A DNA stretch of 64,000 nt from Vitrella brassicaformis (Eukaryota > Sar > Vitrellaceae): contig CDMY01000456.1 of NCBI GenBank assembly GCA_001179505.1, forward strand, positions 158,799 through 222,798, written 5' to 3'. Shown piece by piece: positions 47,510 through 58,900 of the stretch. A program made the translations under genes and the position numbers. Under the pieces are notes generated by a model that had not been told where the DNA came from, ran no database searches, and worked only from the letters and a program-made list of their open reading frames with translations. How positions within the stretch are numbered: position 1 is the first letter of the stretch; the number at the start of each line of letters is the position of its first letter.

Positions 47510-49042
47510 TCAGTCAAGCGAGAAATCGTCGTCCAGCAGTGATTTCGGTTGAGCCGGCTGTCTTGTCCTCGCTGCCCCACTTGTAGCTCTTCGAGCCTGA
47601 TCCGGCCGCAGCTCGGCCGGCCGGGCATATTCTTGTCCCTGCTGCTTCTTAGGCTCGCTCCCAGCCTTTTCCTGCTCGCTCCCAGCCTTTTTCTGCTCCA
47701 TTTTCTCATCTCCTTGACGAATGGCTCCCTGGAGAGACTCAGCAATGTCGCAGTCCGTCACCCGATGCCACGAGTTGGTCCTTGTGCCATGTAGCAACTG
47801 GTCAAAGAAGTCGAGTCTCGCCGCCATGCGGTAGTGGTCGTAGCCCACACACTCTTTCCATTGCTGGCCCGTTTCCTGGCAGAGTGCCTGGGTGAAGGAG
47901 TGGCACAGCTCACGGCGGCACGCAGACGGCAGCACGCTTGCTGGTTTGCCTTCGGGGAATCGCCTTGGCGGACTTGTGCAGGGGCATAGTTGCTGCAGGA
48001 AGCGAAGCTCCCTTCTGTTTGCCAATGTCACAGTGGCCGTGTCCCAATTCGTCTTGAGAGAGACGTCGACTCGAGTCCTGTTGTTTGGCGACGTCATTTG
48101 ACGCGTGTAGGTCCAGGTTCCCACAGCGACGAACTCTGCAGGAAGGATATATAAAGGGGAGAGAAGAGGCCACGTCCCTGGTCGACCTCAGGAGGCCATA
48201 CATGTCTCAAACGCACCATATACTCTGGAAGCGCTCTCACATCTGGGCGAGCGGAAGGCTGAGACGATGTGGTAAACAGTCGAGGTCGTGTAGAGCACCG
48301 TGCTTGACACGTAGGTCCCCTCGCCAGAATGGTACACGCACTGAATCACCCACGTCCCACCTGCCAATCGACAAGCAAACAAGACAAGACGGCGTTGCTC
48401 TCTCCCTCCCGTCTACTGTCTGCCTGTCTGTGTGTGTGTGTGTGTCTGTCTGTCTGTCTGTGCGTACACATTGCCTCCCTCGGCAAGAGGTCCCTTGGTT
48501 GCGGCAGCGGCCTCTCGTGAGGACGGTGCTCAGGCGTGATAACAATTGTTGTCGGCTGGGGAGGCGGATAAACCGGGATTGGGGCTGGCGGTGGGGGTGG
48601 GCCTGGGTGCACGATGCGGACGGGCGCCGGTCCTGGCGGCAGTGGTGGGTGGGCTGCTGGATGAATGGGAGGCAGGTTGGGGTTCCTTGGTCGGTGGGCT
48701 CCTGGCACGACAGCATGGATGGGAGGCAGGTTGGGGCTCCCCGAACTGGTGGAGGGCGGAGGCACGTTGCTCTGAGTGTGGTGCACTGGCTGCCGGCGCC
48801 CCAGGAGCTCAAACCATTTGCTAAGAGGGGGAAACAAGCGATTGGGCTGATTTGGGTTGGTGTAAGAGGGGATGTGCTTGACGGACAGCTGACGGACGAA
48901 GCGATGAGAGACTCGGCCTGACGACACACGTACTGTGACAAAGACTGAGACAAGAGCTTGATTCGCTTTTGTTTCTCTCACCAAACGATGTGTTCGCAGC
49001 CGCGAAGGCCAGAAATAGGATACGCTGCCACAGCCGACGCAT
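47510..49042 (-). CDS. secreted Pro-rich/Cys-rich protein, convergent paralog 2
   Basis: ATG 49042 gives a signal peptide (MRRLWQRILFLAFAAANTSF). The next exon, joined with an acceptor near VHHTQSNVPPP, is a Pro-rich linker with PNLPPIH repeats. The Cys domain opens AMCGTWVIQCVYHSGEG, then REFVAVGTW-type sequence after a phase-1 intron, VDVSLKTNWDTATVTL, LCPCTSPP and LCHSFTQALCQE. The tail is acidic/basic low complexity with two AGSEQ/P units and ends LLDDDFSLD, stop at 47510-47512; there is no C-terminal hydrophobic segment. Shared motifs, order and the EFxAxGxW intron phase make it a paralog of 45531-47305. Unlike that gene it should be freely secreted. Family unknown. Confidence 0.68.
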
Positions 49043-49162
49043 AGCCAGCCGAGAAAGGCGAATGCAGACGCAGCTCCGACAGACTCTGCCTGCCGTTGCG
49101 CTTTGAGTTAACGTTGTCCCTCCGATGGGGGCAGCCCCCACGTGAGACGCGTCTGACTCCCA
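49043..49162. promoter_or_regulatory. 120-base divergent promoter region
   Basis: Between paralog 2 (-) and the coiled-coil gene (+). No clear motif is seen. Confidence 0.3.
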
Positions 49163-50458
49163 ATGGCTCTTCAAGTTCCCCCTCCTGGTCCACGCCAACG
49201 AAGACACCGGCATCGTGTCCGTGCGCACACCAAACAGGTATGTACGCCCCCTTCTGCAGCATGAACGTTCTTCCCGAAATCTCCCTGCCATGCATCGACG
49301 GTGCCTGCAGGAGCCGCTGGCGAAGGACGGTGCCTTCTTCCTCACGGGCGTTGAGGCGGATGACCACCCGGCCATGCCGGAGCCCCCGCCGCCTCCCCTC
49401 AGCACCGCCGCCCTCATCAACCGCTACAAGAACATCTATTGGGCAATACAGCCCTCACGAAGCTTCGTCCCTGCTGCCATGCCGGCCGTCGGTCATGATG
49501 GGGCAGTCGGTGAAGAGGTGACATATGGCGGTCTGATGGAGGATGTGGAGGCTCTCAGCCTGGCCCCTGCGCGCAAGAAGATGGCTGAGTTGCGCGGCAT
49601 GATCTGCGAGACGGACAAGAAGATGAAGAGACAGAAGTCGGAGCTGCATTTGCTGAGGGCGGTGAGTGAGCGAGCGGGCAGCGGACGAGACGACGGCATG
49701 CAGCCAGCCTTTCAGGCATGGTGTCTGTCTGTTCTGTCAGGGTGTGGAGGGCATGAAGCGAGATCTGATAGACATTGCTGCCGGTGAGGGGGAGGGCGGG
49801 GCGGCGAGAGGCCTCGCCGACTCTGACAGAAAGAGAGCACTGCCTCCCACGACAAACAACACGTGAGTAGAGGCGCACAGACAGGCAGGCAGAACCAGCC
49901 ATCATTTCCCGCTTCCCTCCACACACACACACACATGGATGCAATGCAGGTCTTCCTCGGCGCTTGAGCCATTTTCCCAGTCCGCCCACCAGGTCGCCCG
50001 TCCCACTTCACGGGGCGGCTTCTTCCGCTCTGTGCGCACCCTGACAGCCCTGCCGGCACCCGCAGCAATGCTGGAGGACTACAGCCCATCTGCAGTGCCG
50101 CTGTCGCTGGAGAGGGCGGACAAGCACAAAGCACTTCCAAGCCTGTCTCCAACCATAGCTACAGGGAATGGTGAGAAAGAAAGTGCCTGTATGCCTGTCT
50201 ACGGTTGAGAGAGTGCCTTCCTTATTGCGTGTGTCTCGTGCAGTGCACTCAGTGTCGAAGCTGCTGCATCAAGATACTGTCGGTGCCAGCCACACCACGA
50301 GGTACGTGTGAGTGTAAGGGTGACATTGATTGGCTCATATATCTGGCCTGCATGATGTCATGTGGTGTGTGTGCTGTGCGCTCAGACGTGAGCAGCTGAA
50401 GGCTGGGGCCAGACGCAGAAGCCTCACAACCACCACCGCTGACACACCCACAGCATGA
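49163..50458 (+). CDS. small protein with coiled coil, hypothetical
   Basis: ATG 49163 starts a basic lead (MALQVPPPGPRQRRHRHR) that ends at a near-perfect donor (CAG then GTATGT). It continues at EPLAKDGAFFLTGVEADDH. Then come ALINRYKNIYWAIQPSRSF, a predicted coiled coil (RKKMAELRGMICETDKKM onward to VEGMKRDLIDI) and a Ser/Pro-rich tail with RGGFFRSVRTLTALPAPAAM. It ends TTTTADTPTA, TGA at 50456-50458. About five exons. No family recognised. An intron-free reading of the first exon is open but lacks an ATG. Confidence 0.55.
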
Positions 50459-53400
50459 TGGATGGCAACCGTGCCCACTTGGTGCACTCTTGTGTGGACG
50501 TGGTGTGTGTGGAAGCAGCCTCCTTGCAGGCGAAAGGGGCTGGGGGGCTGGGGTGGTGTTTCTGTCTGCGGTTGGTTGCTCTTCTCACGTCAGTCAACCT
50601 TCACGACTGACTGACCAATTTATTTGACGGCAGACAGCCACACATGCATGCATGGTGTCATGACAGACAGACAGCGTCAGCGTCTAAATGTGTCTGTCTG
50701 TCTCTTCTCGTCCACACCACACCACACCACACGGGACAGACAGAAGGGAAGGAATGCATTCGTGCAGTGCTGACTACATCAATCCATCATGACACCCCCG
50801 ACCGCATGTATGGTGTCTATCACGACTACATCATCTTTCTCTCTGCGTATGCAGGATTGGATTGCAGCACCGATGTCGTCAAGAAGCTAGGGCCTTTACA
50901 GATGGGTGGATGGGCGGATGGGGCAGGAGGGACGCTCGGACAGGCAGGCAGGCAGGCAGGCAGACAGGGCGAGAGGTCTGCCTGGCAGGCAGCCCAGGAC
51001 AGCGCTCCACGTACCCACTATTACACATGGTGATACACATGGATGGTGGCCGTATGCAGAATGAAGCTGTGAATGTGTGTGTGTCATAGTGTGTGTGGAT
51101 GCGGTGCCAGCCAGCCACAGCCAGCCACAGCCAGCTTCAAACAGAGAGGTGAGGTAACGGACAGAGAGGCAAGGCGCCCACATTAGTGACAGTGGTGGGT
51201 GATAAAAACCAGATACTTCTTGCCGCTCCTTGCAAGGGCAACACTACACACACACACACATCCATCCATCCATCCATTCATCCAGCTGCTCATGCGGACG
51301 TACACATACGAGAGGAAGAACCATATCATCAATGTACAAGTAGGGTGGCTGCCCAAAAATTCATAACAAGGGGCTCTAGATGGGATGGATGGATGGAGGC
51401 ACCAATGAGCATACACACACACACAGACGTGCACACACAGACAGATAGAGTGGCGGCCAGGGTAGCTTCGCCACAGCCGGCCGCAAACAAATGAGAGGAG
51501 AGGAGCGGCGAGGTACACACGACACGGCCGGAGAGAGGCCGGCAGGGAAATGAAGACCCACTCCACTCACACACGTACGCAGGCTGGCTGGATAGACAGA
51601 TACCGCAGCTGGCAAAACCTGACTCACTCACTCGTGTGTGCGGTGCGCGCCACCGTGACGAGACGGGCCCACGGACAATTTAACAGATGAAAAGTACCAC
51701 ACCACCCAAAACAGAGGGAGGAAAAAGGTGGACAGATAGGTAGACACACAGGAAGTGTGCGAAGATAAAGTGGTTGGTGCGCGAGCTGAGCTCACTGGCT
51801 GGCTGGCTGGCTGGCTGGCTGCGCTATGCTATCTGTGCCATGTTTCTCTCTCTATCGCATCGCCCCCCATTCATCGCATAACGATTCTTTTCATTGAAAA
51901 AAGTGAGTGACCGTGGCGCGTCGCAGTGTGCAGTGGGTGCCGGTCGGTTGGCGGATGGATGGATGGATGGAGGGTGGGTGGGTGGGTGGGTGCCTGTGGT
52001 GTGTATGTGGTGCGGTGGCTATGTGCGCTTCATCCAAAAATAGTGAGTGGCGATGAGCATCAAGCAAGAGAACATCCAGACAGACACCAACGACCCGACA
52101 GACACGGCACGAGCCAGCCAGCCAGCCCAGCTGAGAGTGTATAGAACGCGCAGTCAGTGGCCCTCTCCATCCACATCTATCTATCTTCATCTGTCTGTCT
52201 ATCTTTCTGGCGGCAATGGCACGGTTCCTTCCTAAATACTTAACTAACACCAACACGCGCACAGGCAGGCAATGCAATGCAATGCAATCCAGCACACAGC
52301 CATTGAGTGAGATGGGGGCGGGGCGGGGCGGACCAACAAACGCCAAGACACCGCACACAAAACGATTAGATACAGACAGAGAGAGAGAGGTAGATAGCGA
52401 GAGAGAGAAGGTGTGACGTGACAGACACCGAGTGAGCGTTGACCCATTTGTTCACGTGCAGTGAGGCGGGCAAAAGCAAACCAGGTGTGTGGCGATTGAT
52501 TGAAAGGGGTGTTCGTTCGTTCGTGCGTGCGTGCGTGTTTGTCCACATCCATCCATCCATCCACCCACCTCTCCTGTATCAGGTGACCCGGGAGGCACGT
52601 GATCGAGGAGAGGAGAGAGCACACAGGCACACAGGCAGGCAGGCAGGCAGGCAGACAGGCAGCGGACAGACAAGTGATAAGTGAGATAGATGTGCAACCG
52701 ATGAATGAATGCAGCATCAAGTCAAAACCGCCATAGCCAGCCACGGGTATGTATGCATCAAACGGGCGGGTGTGAGTGGCGTGTGGGTGCCTTTAAATAG
52801 GCGGAGAGACAGACAAGACACCACAGGGGAGGGGGGCAGGGCAGAGGCGCTGTGTCTGTGCTGCAGTGCGAGAAGGGGCCATGAGGGAGGGAGGGAGGGA
52901 GCAATAGTGCTATATCTGCTATGCATCATGTGCTATAAGTGGTGCAGACGCGGAATGCATGTCATGATATAAGCAAGCTACACATCACATGGCTGACTGC
53001 GCTCCACTCTCTCTACCGCCCGCCCGCCCGCCCGCCCCCAGGCCACCCACTCATCAACACACACAGAGGAAATCAACTTCTGCGTATATATGGACTGGAT
53101 TGCATCGCCTTGCCTCCCTCCCTCCCTCCTGTCTGTCTGCAAGGCTATGCACTACGTGTCAGTCAGTCAGTCAGTACGAACCTCTTACTTACCTTACTGA
53201 CATGGACACTCACATGCACTCCACTCCCACACGAGGCACGTAGGCAGGCAGGCAGGCAGTCATAGCGCTCTCCAACACTCCCACTCACATGCTCGTGTCC
53301 GTCTGTCTGTCTGTCTGTCGCCGTATCATCAACGGTTACATGAGCACATGGATGGCATCCACGTATTGTATGTGCATGTGCTTGTATGTGACACTGACTG

Positions 53401-53864
53401 CCATCCGACACGTCTGCGCCGCCACACGTGCACACAGGCGGGGCGGGGCGGGGCGGGCAGAGAGGGGGCAACGGTACAGCAAGCCTGTTGGCCAGCTGGC
53501 TACTTACTTCGTTGCCTGGCTCACACACACACACACACACACAGAGGGACGCTCACATCATCACACACAGCGCAGCCCACAGCATGCAAATCAACCCACC
53601 CTATACACCCACCCACCATTCCTTCACTCACCTGGCTATCCCTCACCTCTCCCCTCCCCTCCCCCTCACCAGGCTAGCCCTCTCCTCTCTGCCTCTCTCT
53701 CCTGTCCCTGCCTTTCTTTGTACAGACAGACAAAACCGCCGCACCGCACCCACCGTCCCGCCCACCCCGCCCCCCCAATGGCATGGCACCAAACCAAACG
53801 CAACCCAACCCACACAACACAAACACAAACACAACCCCGCCCTGCAGTCGTCAGCGCATGTGTG
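50459..53864. repeat. gene-free 3.4 kb microsatellite tract
   Basis: No convincing gene. Visible repeats: CAGG/CAGA runs near 50940-50965, CA near 51245-51260, CATC near 51262-51275, GGCT near 51800-51822, ATGG near 51955-51970, GGTG near 51975-51992, CGTTCGTG near 52510-52530, GGCA near 52632-52655, CCGC near 53020-53036, GTCA near 53160-53175, GGGGC near 53440-53456 and CA near 53523-53542. The pattern matches the tract at 684-5667. Confidence 0.7.
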
Positions 53865-55158
53865 CTATCTGCCCCCCTCCTCCCTCTCCCTGTCCCTCTC
53901 CCCTGCCTCGGCGGCCATCCCAAATCGCGTCTTGCCGCCATCCGGCTGCTCGTTGGCCGGCTCGTCGAGTCGGATGCCGCGCGCGAGTGCGACTGCCTGC
54001 AGGGGCGGCAGGTTGAGTACCTCCAGGACCAGCACGGCTGGTTTGCCGTCGCAGGTCATCTCGACGGTGCGGCCGTATGTGTGGAGGTCGGTGCCGTTGG
54101 TGTGGCTGCTGAAGTGGCGGTTGTGGAACAGCGTCCACAGGTGGCTGTCACGGTCAGCTGTGACGTCACACAACACAGAGACCAACCACACAGACACAAC
54201 ACCGACCACCGAATACACACAATCCGTCCACAATGGGATGGGCAGGTGTTGTGTTGCTTGTGTGTGTCGCTTCTCTCTCTGGTTGAGTTGCGTACCATTG
54301 ACCTTCCAGAGCTGGTCGACTTTGACCTCTCGCTTGACGCCGTGGTTCTCGAGGATGCGCCCAAAGGGCACCCTCTCGGACTCTATGTCGCGCCGCACCT
54401 CCGGCCGCATGGCGGCCAGGTCGACACAGATGACGCCCAGCGACACGGCACAGCCGCCCAGCACCGCTCCCTCCATATCGACATCGCCCCCCAGCGCCCC
54501 GTCGCCCTCCTGCCCGTTGCCCTGCTCCGCCTCGCCCTCCTCACCAGGCACCCGAAGCAGCACCTGCCGGCTGTAGAAACACTTCTTGCTGTCCTTGAGC
54601 TTCGACACCACGTCGATCTCGAAACGCGTGTGGCAGAACCGCTCCAGCACCAGGGTCAGGTTGTCCGTGTGCGAGACCAGCTCGCGGACCCGCGGCGGCA
54701 CCTCGCTCGCCGACACGCACCGGAATGTGCCGAACCGGTAGGGCGACGACTGCGACTGAATGACGTGGTTGAGCACTCCCACCACCTCCGGCACGTGGTG
54801 GTCCTGCAGTCACACACGTACAAGGAAGGTACAAGTTGACTACTTGGTTTGGTATCACAGAGATAGAGAAAAGTGCGCAATGTTTGGTGTGCACACGTAC
54901 CTGTAGGAAGACGCCGGCGAGGGCAGGGGGGAAGCCGCCCTGCATCTGGGGGGCCGTGAGGGGGGACCTGCTGGCGTCAGGGTGGGGCGAGGCGGACGTC
55001 CGGGCCGTCGGCGACACAGCGAGCCGCGACAGCCGGGCCTTGTGGGCGGTGGGTGAGAGGACGATGCGCGAGGGGATGCGCGAGCACTTGAAGCCAGCCG
55101 GGGAGACCTCGCCGTGCGCTCGCGCCACAGGAGAGAAGGGCTCGCTTATCACACTCAT
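53865..55158 (-). CDS. chorismate-lyase-like (DUF98) protein
   Basis: ATG 55158 starts a Ser/Pro/Arg-rich lead of about 80 residues (SVISEPFSPVARAHGEV), possibly a targeting stretch. The body, after an intron, has HTDNLTLVLERFCHTRFEIDVV, CFYSRQVLLRV, GAVLGGCAVSLGVICVDL, ERVPFGRILENHGVKREV and YGRTVEMTCDGKPAVLVLEV. The motif trio R-x-V-x-L, P-x-G-x-I-L and the late R-x-Y/V with a closing Glu strand resembles the chorismate pyruvate-lyase/DUF98 fold. That fold makes 4-hydroxybenzoate from chorismate in bacteria. Three exons; the C-terminal tail is charged, with the stop at 53865. The family call rests on motif spacing alone. A long frame on the + strand here is a shadow. Confidence 0.5.
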
Positions 55159-55916
55159 GGCCGCCGACACCAGCTGCCGTCAGAACGGCAGCAGCAGTAC
55201 CAGCAAACGTATCTGAAGGCAAGGGGGAGGGAGGGCCGGGGAGGGGAGGGGGAAAGAAAGCAAAGGAAGAGTCCGAAAGAGTTCTTGTCAGTCAGCCGTA
55301 CACACTTGACAAAAAGACTTGAGCCAAACAGTCAGGCTAAGGGTGAGAGGGCAGGCAAGGCAAGGCAAGGCAAATCAGGGCAGGTGTACTGCGCTCCCTC
55401 TCTGCGAGTCCGTCGGCTGCCCTCCGTCCGTGCGATTCCCTCCCGTACCTCGCCCTCCGCCTTCTCAATAATAATAACGCCACCGAGTCTCGACCTCCCC
55501 AACGGCAATCACCTCTTGCACACCCAACACCAATGAACAACCTGCACCGTACGGACGGACCATCACAGCACAACACGACACGTGCATCTGTCTGTTGCCT
55601 CGCGGATCCACACGCACATGCCGCTCCGGACTCACCTGTTCATTGAATTAGAGCGCTCAAGCGCTGATCTTGAATGCACTTCACTGCAGTGCCAACTGCT
55701 TAAGCAATGGCATCCACTCTCCTCTAAACACGCAGGTGCCCCCTGTCGAGGCTGCGAGCTGCGAGCTTTCACGCCACCACACTCACGTTCGTGATCTGGA
55801 TATTCTGGGTAGCTGACCCTCAAGAGCCGCAGGAGTCGCCAGAGGGAAAGCCTTGGCAGAGCCCTTGGGCTTTCAAAACGGTCCTTTCTTTTTCACGTTT
55901 CCGCCGCACCTCCAGT
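55159..55916. other. divergent spacer
   Basis: 758 bases between the DUF98-like gene (-) and the eight-repeat gene (+). It holds a G/A-rich stretch (55215-55275), GGCAA units near 55350-55375 and otherwise unremarkable sequence. Both promoters should lie here. No gene seen. Confidence 0.45.
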
Positions 55917-58900
55917 ATGAATGGCGCCAGCAGCAGTCTCTCAGCGAGCCCGCGGGACCGTGCTGCGTCAGCTCGGCCAGCAGAGCAGCTGATTGCCTTC
56001 GAGGTCTCTTCTCACAGCCCTGGGCAGCCCGTTCCCACCGTCGTTTGGCATGCGGCCCTGCCCAGGCCATCGCAGCGCCCCTGGGCGGCTGGAGTGACAT
56101 CGAGGGCGGCGGTCGATGCCCAGCTGGCTGTCGAGGCCGAGCGGGCCATCGAGCGGGCAATGAAGGAGGAGCTGGCCAAGGAGGGACGGCAGCGGGTGCT
56201 CAACGAGATGTTCGCCAGGGAGGCGCCGGCGCCCTCTGAGTACTCGTTCTCATACTCCAGACAGCCGACGAGAGCAAGGCCGGATTCAGAAAGTTAGTAC
56301 AAAGGTGCACAGAAAACAACTCTCTGAAGCATTTTGGCTTATGGCTGTTGGTTGTTGGTCGTCTTTGGTGTGTGGTCTGTGTGTGTGTGTGTATGTGGTT
56401 CAGAGGAGTTGACGCCCACCGAGGCCAACGACCTCGCCAGCAGCTGGCTGAACGGCGTCAAGACACGACAGGGCCTGACGCTCACATGGGAGACCACCAA
56501 GGGCAAGGCGACGCGCTTCAACGTGGTGCAGCTGCCGGATGACAGGACCGTCATGAGCTTCCCCGTGCACCTGCTGACTGAGGACAATATCCAGTGTGCC
56601 TTCACGCGCGCGGTGACGTGGCGGGATAACTGGGTGGACAAGGCCAGCAAACAGGCCATCGCTAATCTCAAAGGTAGGCGGCCACGCACCATGAGAAAGG
56701 CGCAAAGTGATTGATGTTTGAATGAATGAATGTGTGTGTGTGTGTGTGTGTGTGTCTGTGTGTCAGCGTGCCTGCCGCCCCCTTCGCATCCACTCGACCC
56801 TGCAGGAGTCCAGGTGACATGACACCTAACAACAGCCACAGCACATACGATCCTCCACCTCTGTTGGCCGATCCCGTTCCTTCAGCGTTTCTCTAAGGTT
56901 CTGTTGCGCCTCACTCGCGAGTTGAATCGTGACGCCTATTGCGAAGAGGAGCTGTCCGACCAGCATCGCTCATCAAGCCTCGCACACTTCGGTATCGAAT
57001 GGCGTAGAAACACCGACAGCAGCACAGACACGGCGGGGAACCAGGTCAGTGAGCCCACAGACACACAGCCACAGCCAACCCACGCTCCCATGCATCCACC
57101 CATCCATCCATCTTTGCGCATTTGGCAGGGCGGTTTCATGGTGTGGCTTCCCCCCCTCCCCCCCTGGCTCGGCCATGGTGTCCTCTGCCCCCGCCGCCCC
57201 ACCCTGTGGAGCATCCGACTGGCCCTGCAAGAGGCCGTCATGAGCCGCAATAGACTGGCAGACACGCTGGGGTGGGGCGGGCGGCTGAGTGACGACGGCC
57301 TGTTCACACAGGTGGAGAAGGGGAAGGATGGGAGGCCCTCACCTGACCCTGGTGACGGGGAAGACACTGCGGCCAGGGGGCAAACCAAGGCAGCAAACGC
57401 CAGAGAAGAAAGTGAGAGAACGACCGTACACACCATGACACACACAAGGGGGATGGCACGCGTGTATGGGTCTTCTCGTGCCTCCTGTCCTGTCTTGTCT
57501 CATGTCAGGTGCTCGTTTGGCCGCTCTGCTTTCGAAGCCCACTGCGCCGCTGGCGAGGGACGACGTGCCACTTGTCGCCCAGCTGCTCATTGAGCTTGTC
57601 AACCACAAGATCAGGACGCTGTGCAACCATCCGGACCTCCCCAGCCCCCCATCAGACGCCTTCCTGAAGTCTCGTGTCAGCCTGCTGGGCATCTCCTGGC
57701 ACACACGGTGGCACCTGGCCTCGTTCGGCTACTTCTCGGTCGACGTGCCGGACCACTCATCTGCGTCAAGCCCGACCAATGCGTCATTCCACGGCGGGCT
57801 GTTCGTGCCGGCGGACGCCACTGTGGCGTCGTTGCGAAGTGCCCTGTCGGACGCGCTGAGCGGGCGTCACTTTGTGGGCAACCTGTTCGACATTCCCGAC
57901 CCCCTCGTCAAGCCCGGTCTCCACGACCTGGCGGCATCAGCTGAAGGCCTCAAGGAGGGGGCCGCGGCAGAAGACGATCTCGTGATGCAGGAGGCCCTCC
58001 CCGCCGCCAACGACGGCCTGGCGCAGCTGGGGGGCTTTGACGACCAACGCGACAACGACGACACATCTGGGCCGCCACCCGAGCAGCTGACGACCGAGGC
58101 CCTCTCGTGTCTGGCCAAGCTGGCGTGCAGCGACGTCCTGGCGCGGCTTGACGCGTCGATCCAGTGGGATGGGGACACATCGTCCTTCCTGCTGCGCTTC
58201 CCCATTGCCCACCTGACCCACGGGGGCGGGCAGCAGGGCTCTTCTTCCCTTCGGACTGCTTATTCCGATTACTATGCGAGCCGCCACTTCGCTGTGAAGC
58301 CGCGGGCGGATCTGCGACACGTGAGGGGTGCGCTGTGCCAGGTGGTGAGCTTCGTGTGGGACTCTTTCGCGACCCTCGAGACGGTGGCCTTCCCCCCAGT
58401 GCTGTTCCACGACCAGTCGGCAGCCGCGGATGAGGAGCCCATGGGCAATGTAGAGGAACAATGTGAGCATCACACGCACCATACTCACACACACGCACAC
58501 ACACACACGGGGACACAAGGAGTGCATTGTCTACTCATGACACATCGTCTGTCGTCTTGATGCATGTGTGCAGTCATTGACGAGGGTGGGGACAATGGTT
58601 CTGTCGAGATGCCCGACTCCTCGCCAGCCGCGGTGCCACCAGTCGCGGCGTCATCTAGTGGAGTGATCGATCTGACCGCCGCCGAGCAGGGAAACGAAGC
58701 TCAGCCACCGGCAAAATTAGCAGACAATGACCCATCGAAGCCGCCACGAAAACGTAAGAAAAGCCGAGAGCGGTCAACGGCACAACCGGAACAATCAACA
58801 ATCACATTGTCGTCTTCCATGCCATGCTGCAGGTGAACGTTGCACAACCGTGGCGAACCGGCTGCTGGCGAACTTTCCCTATCTGCACGTGCTGACCCAG

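Noticed and set aside
53289-54839. + strand open frame of 516 codons
   Set aside because: It runs through microsatellites and then antisense to the DUF98-like gene. The - strand reading has spliced exons with family-like motifs; this one has none.
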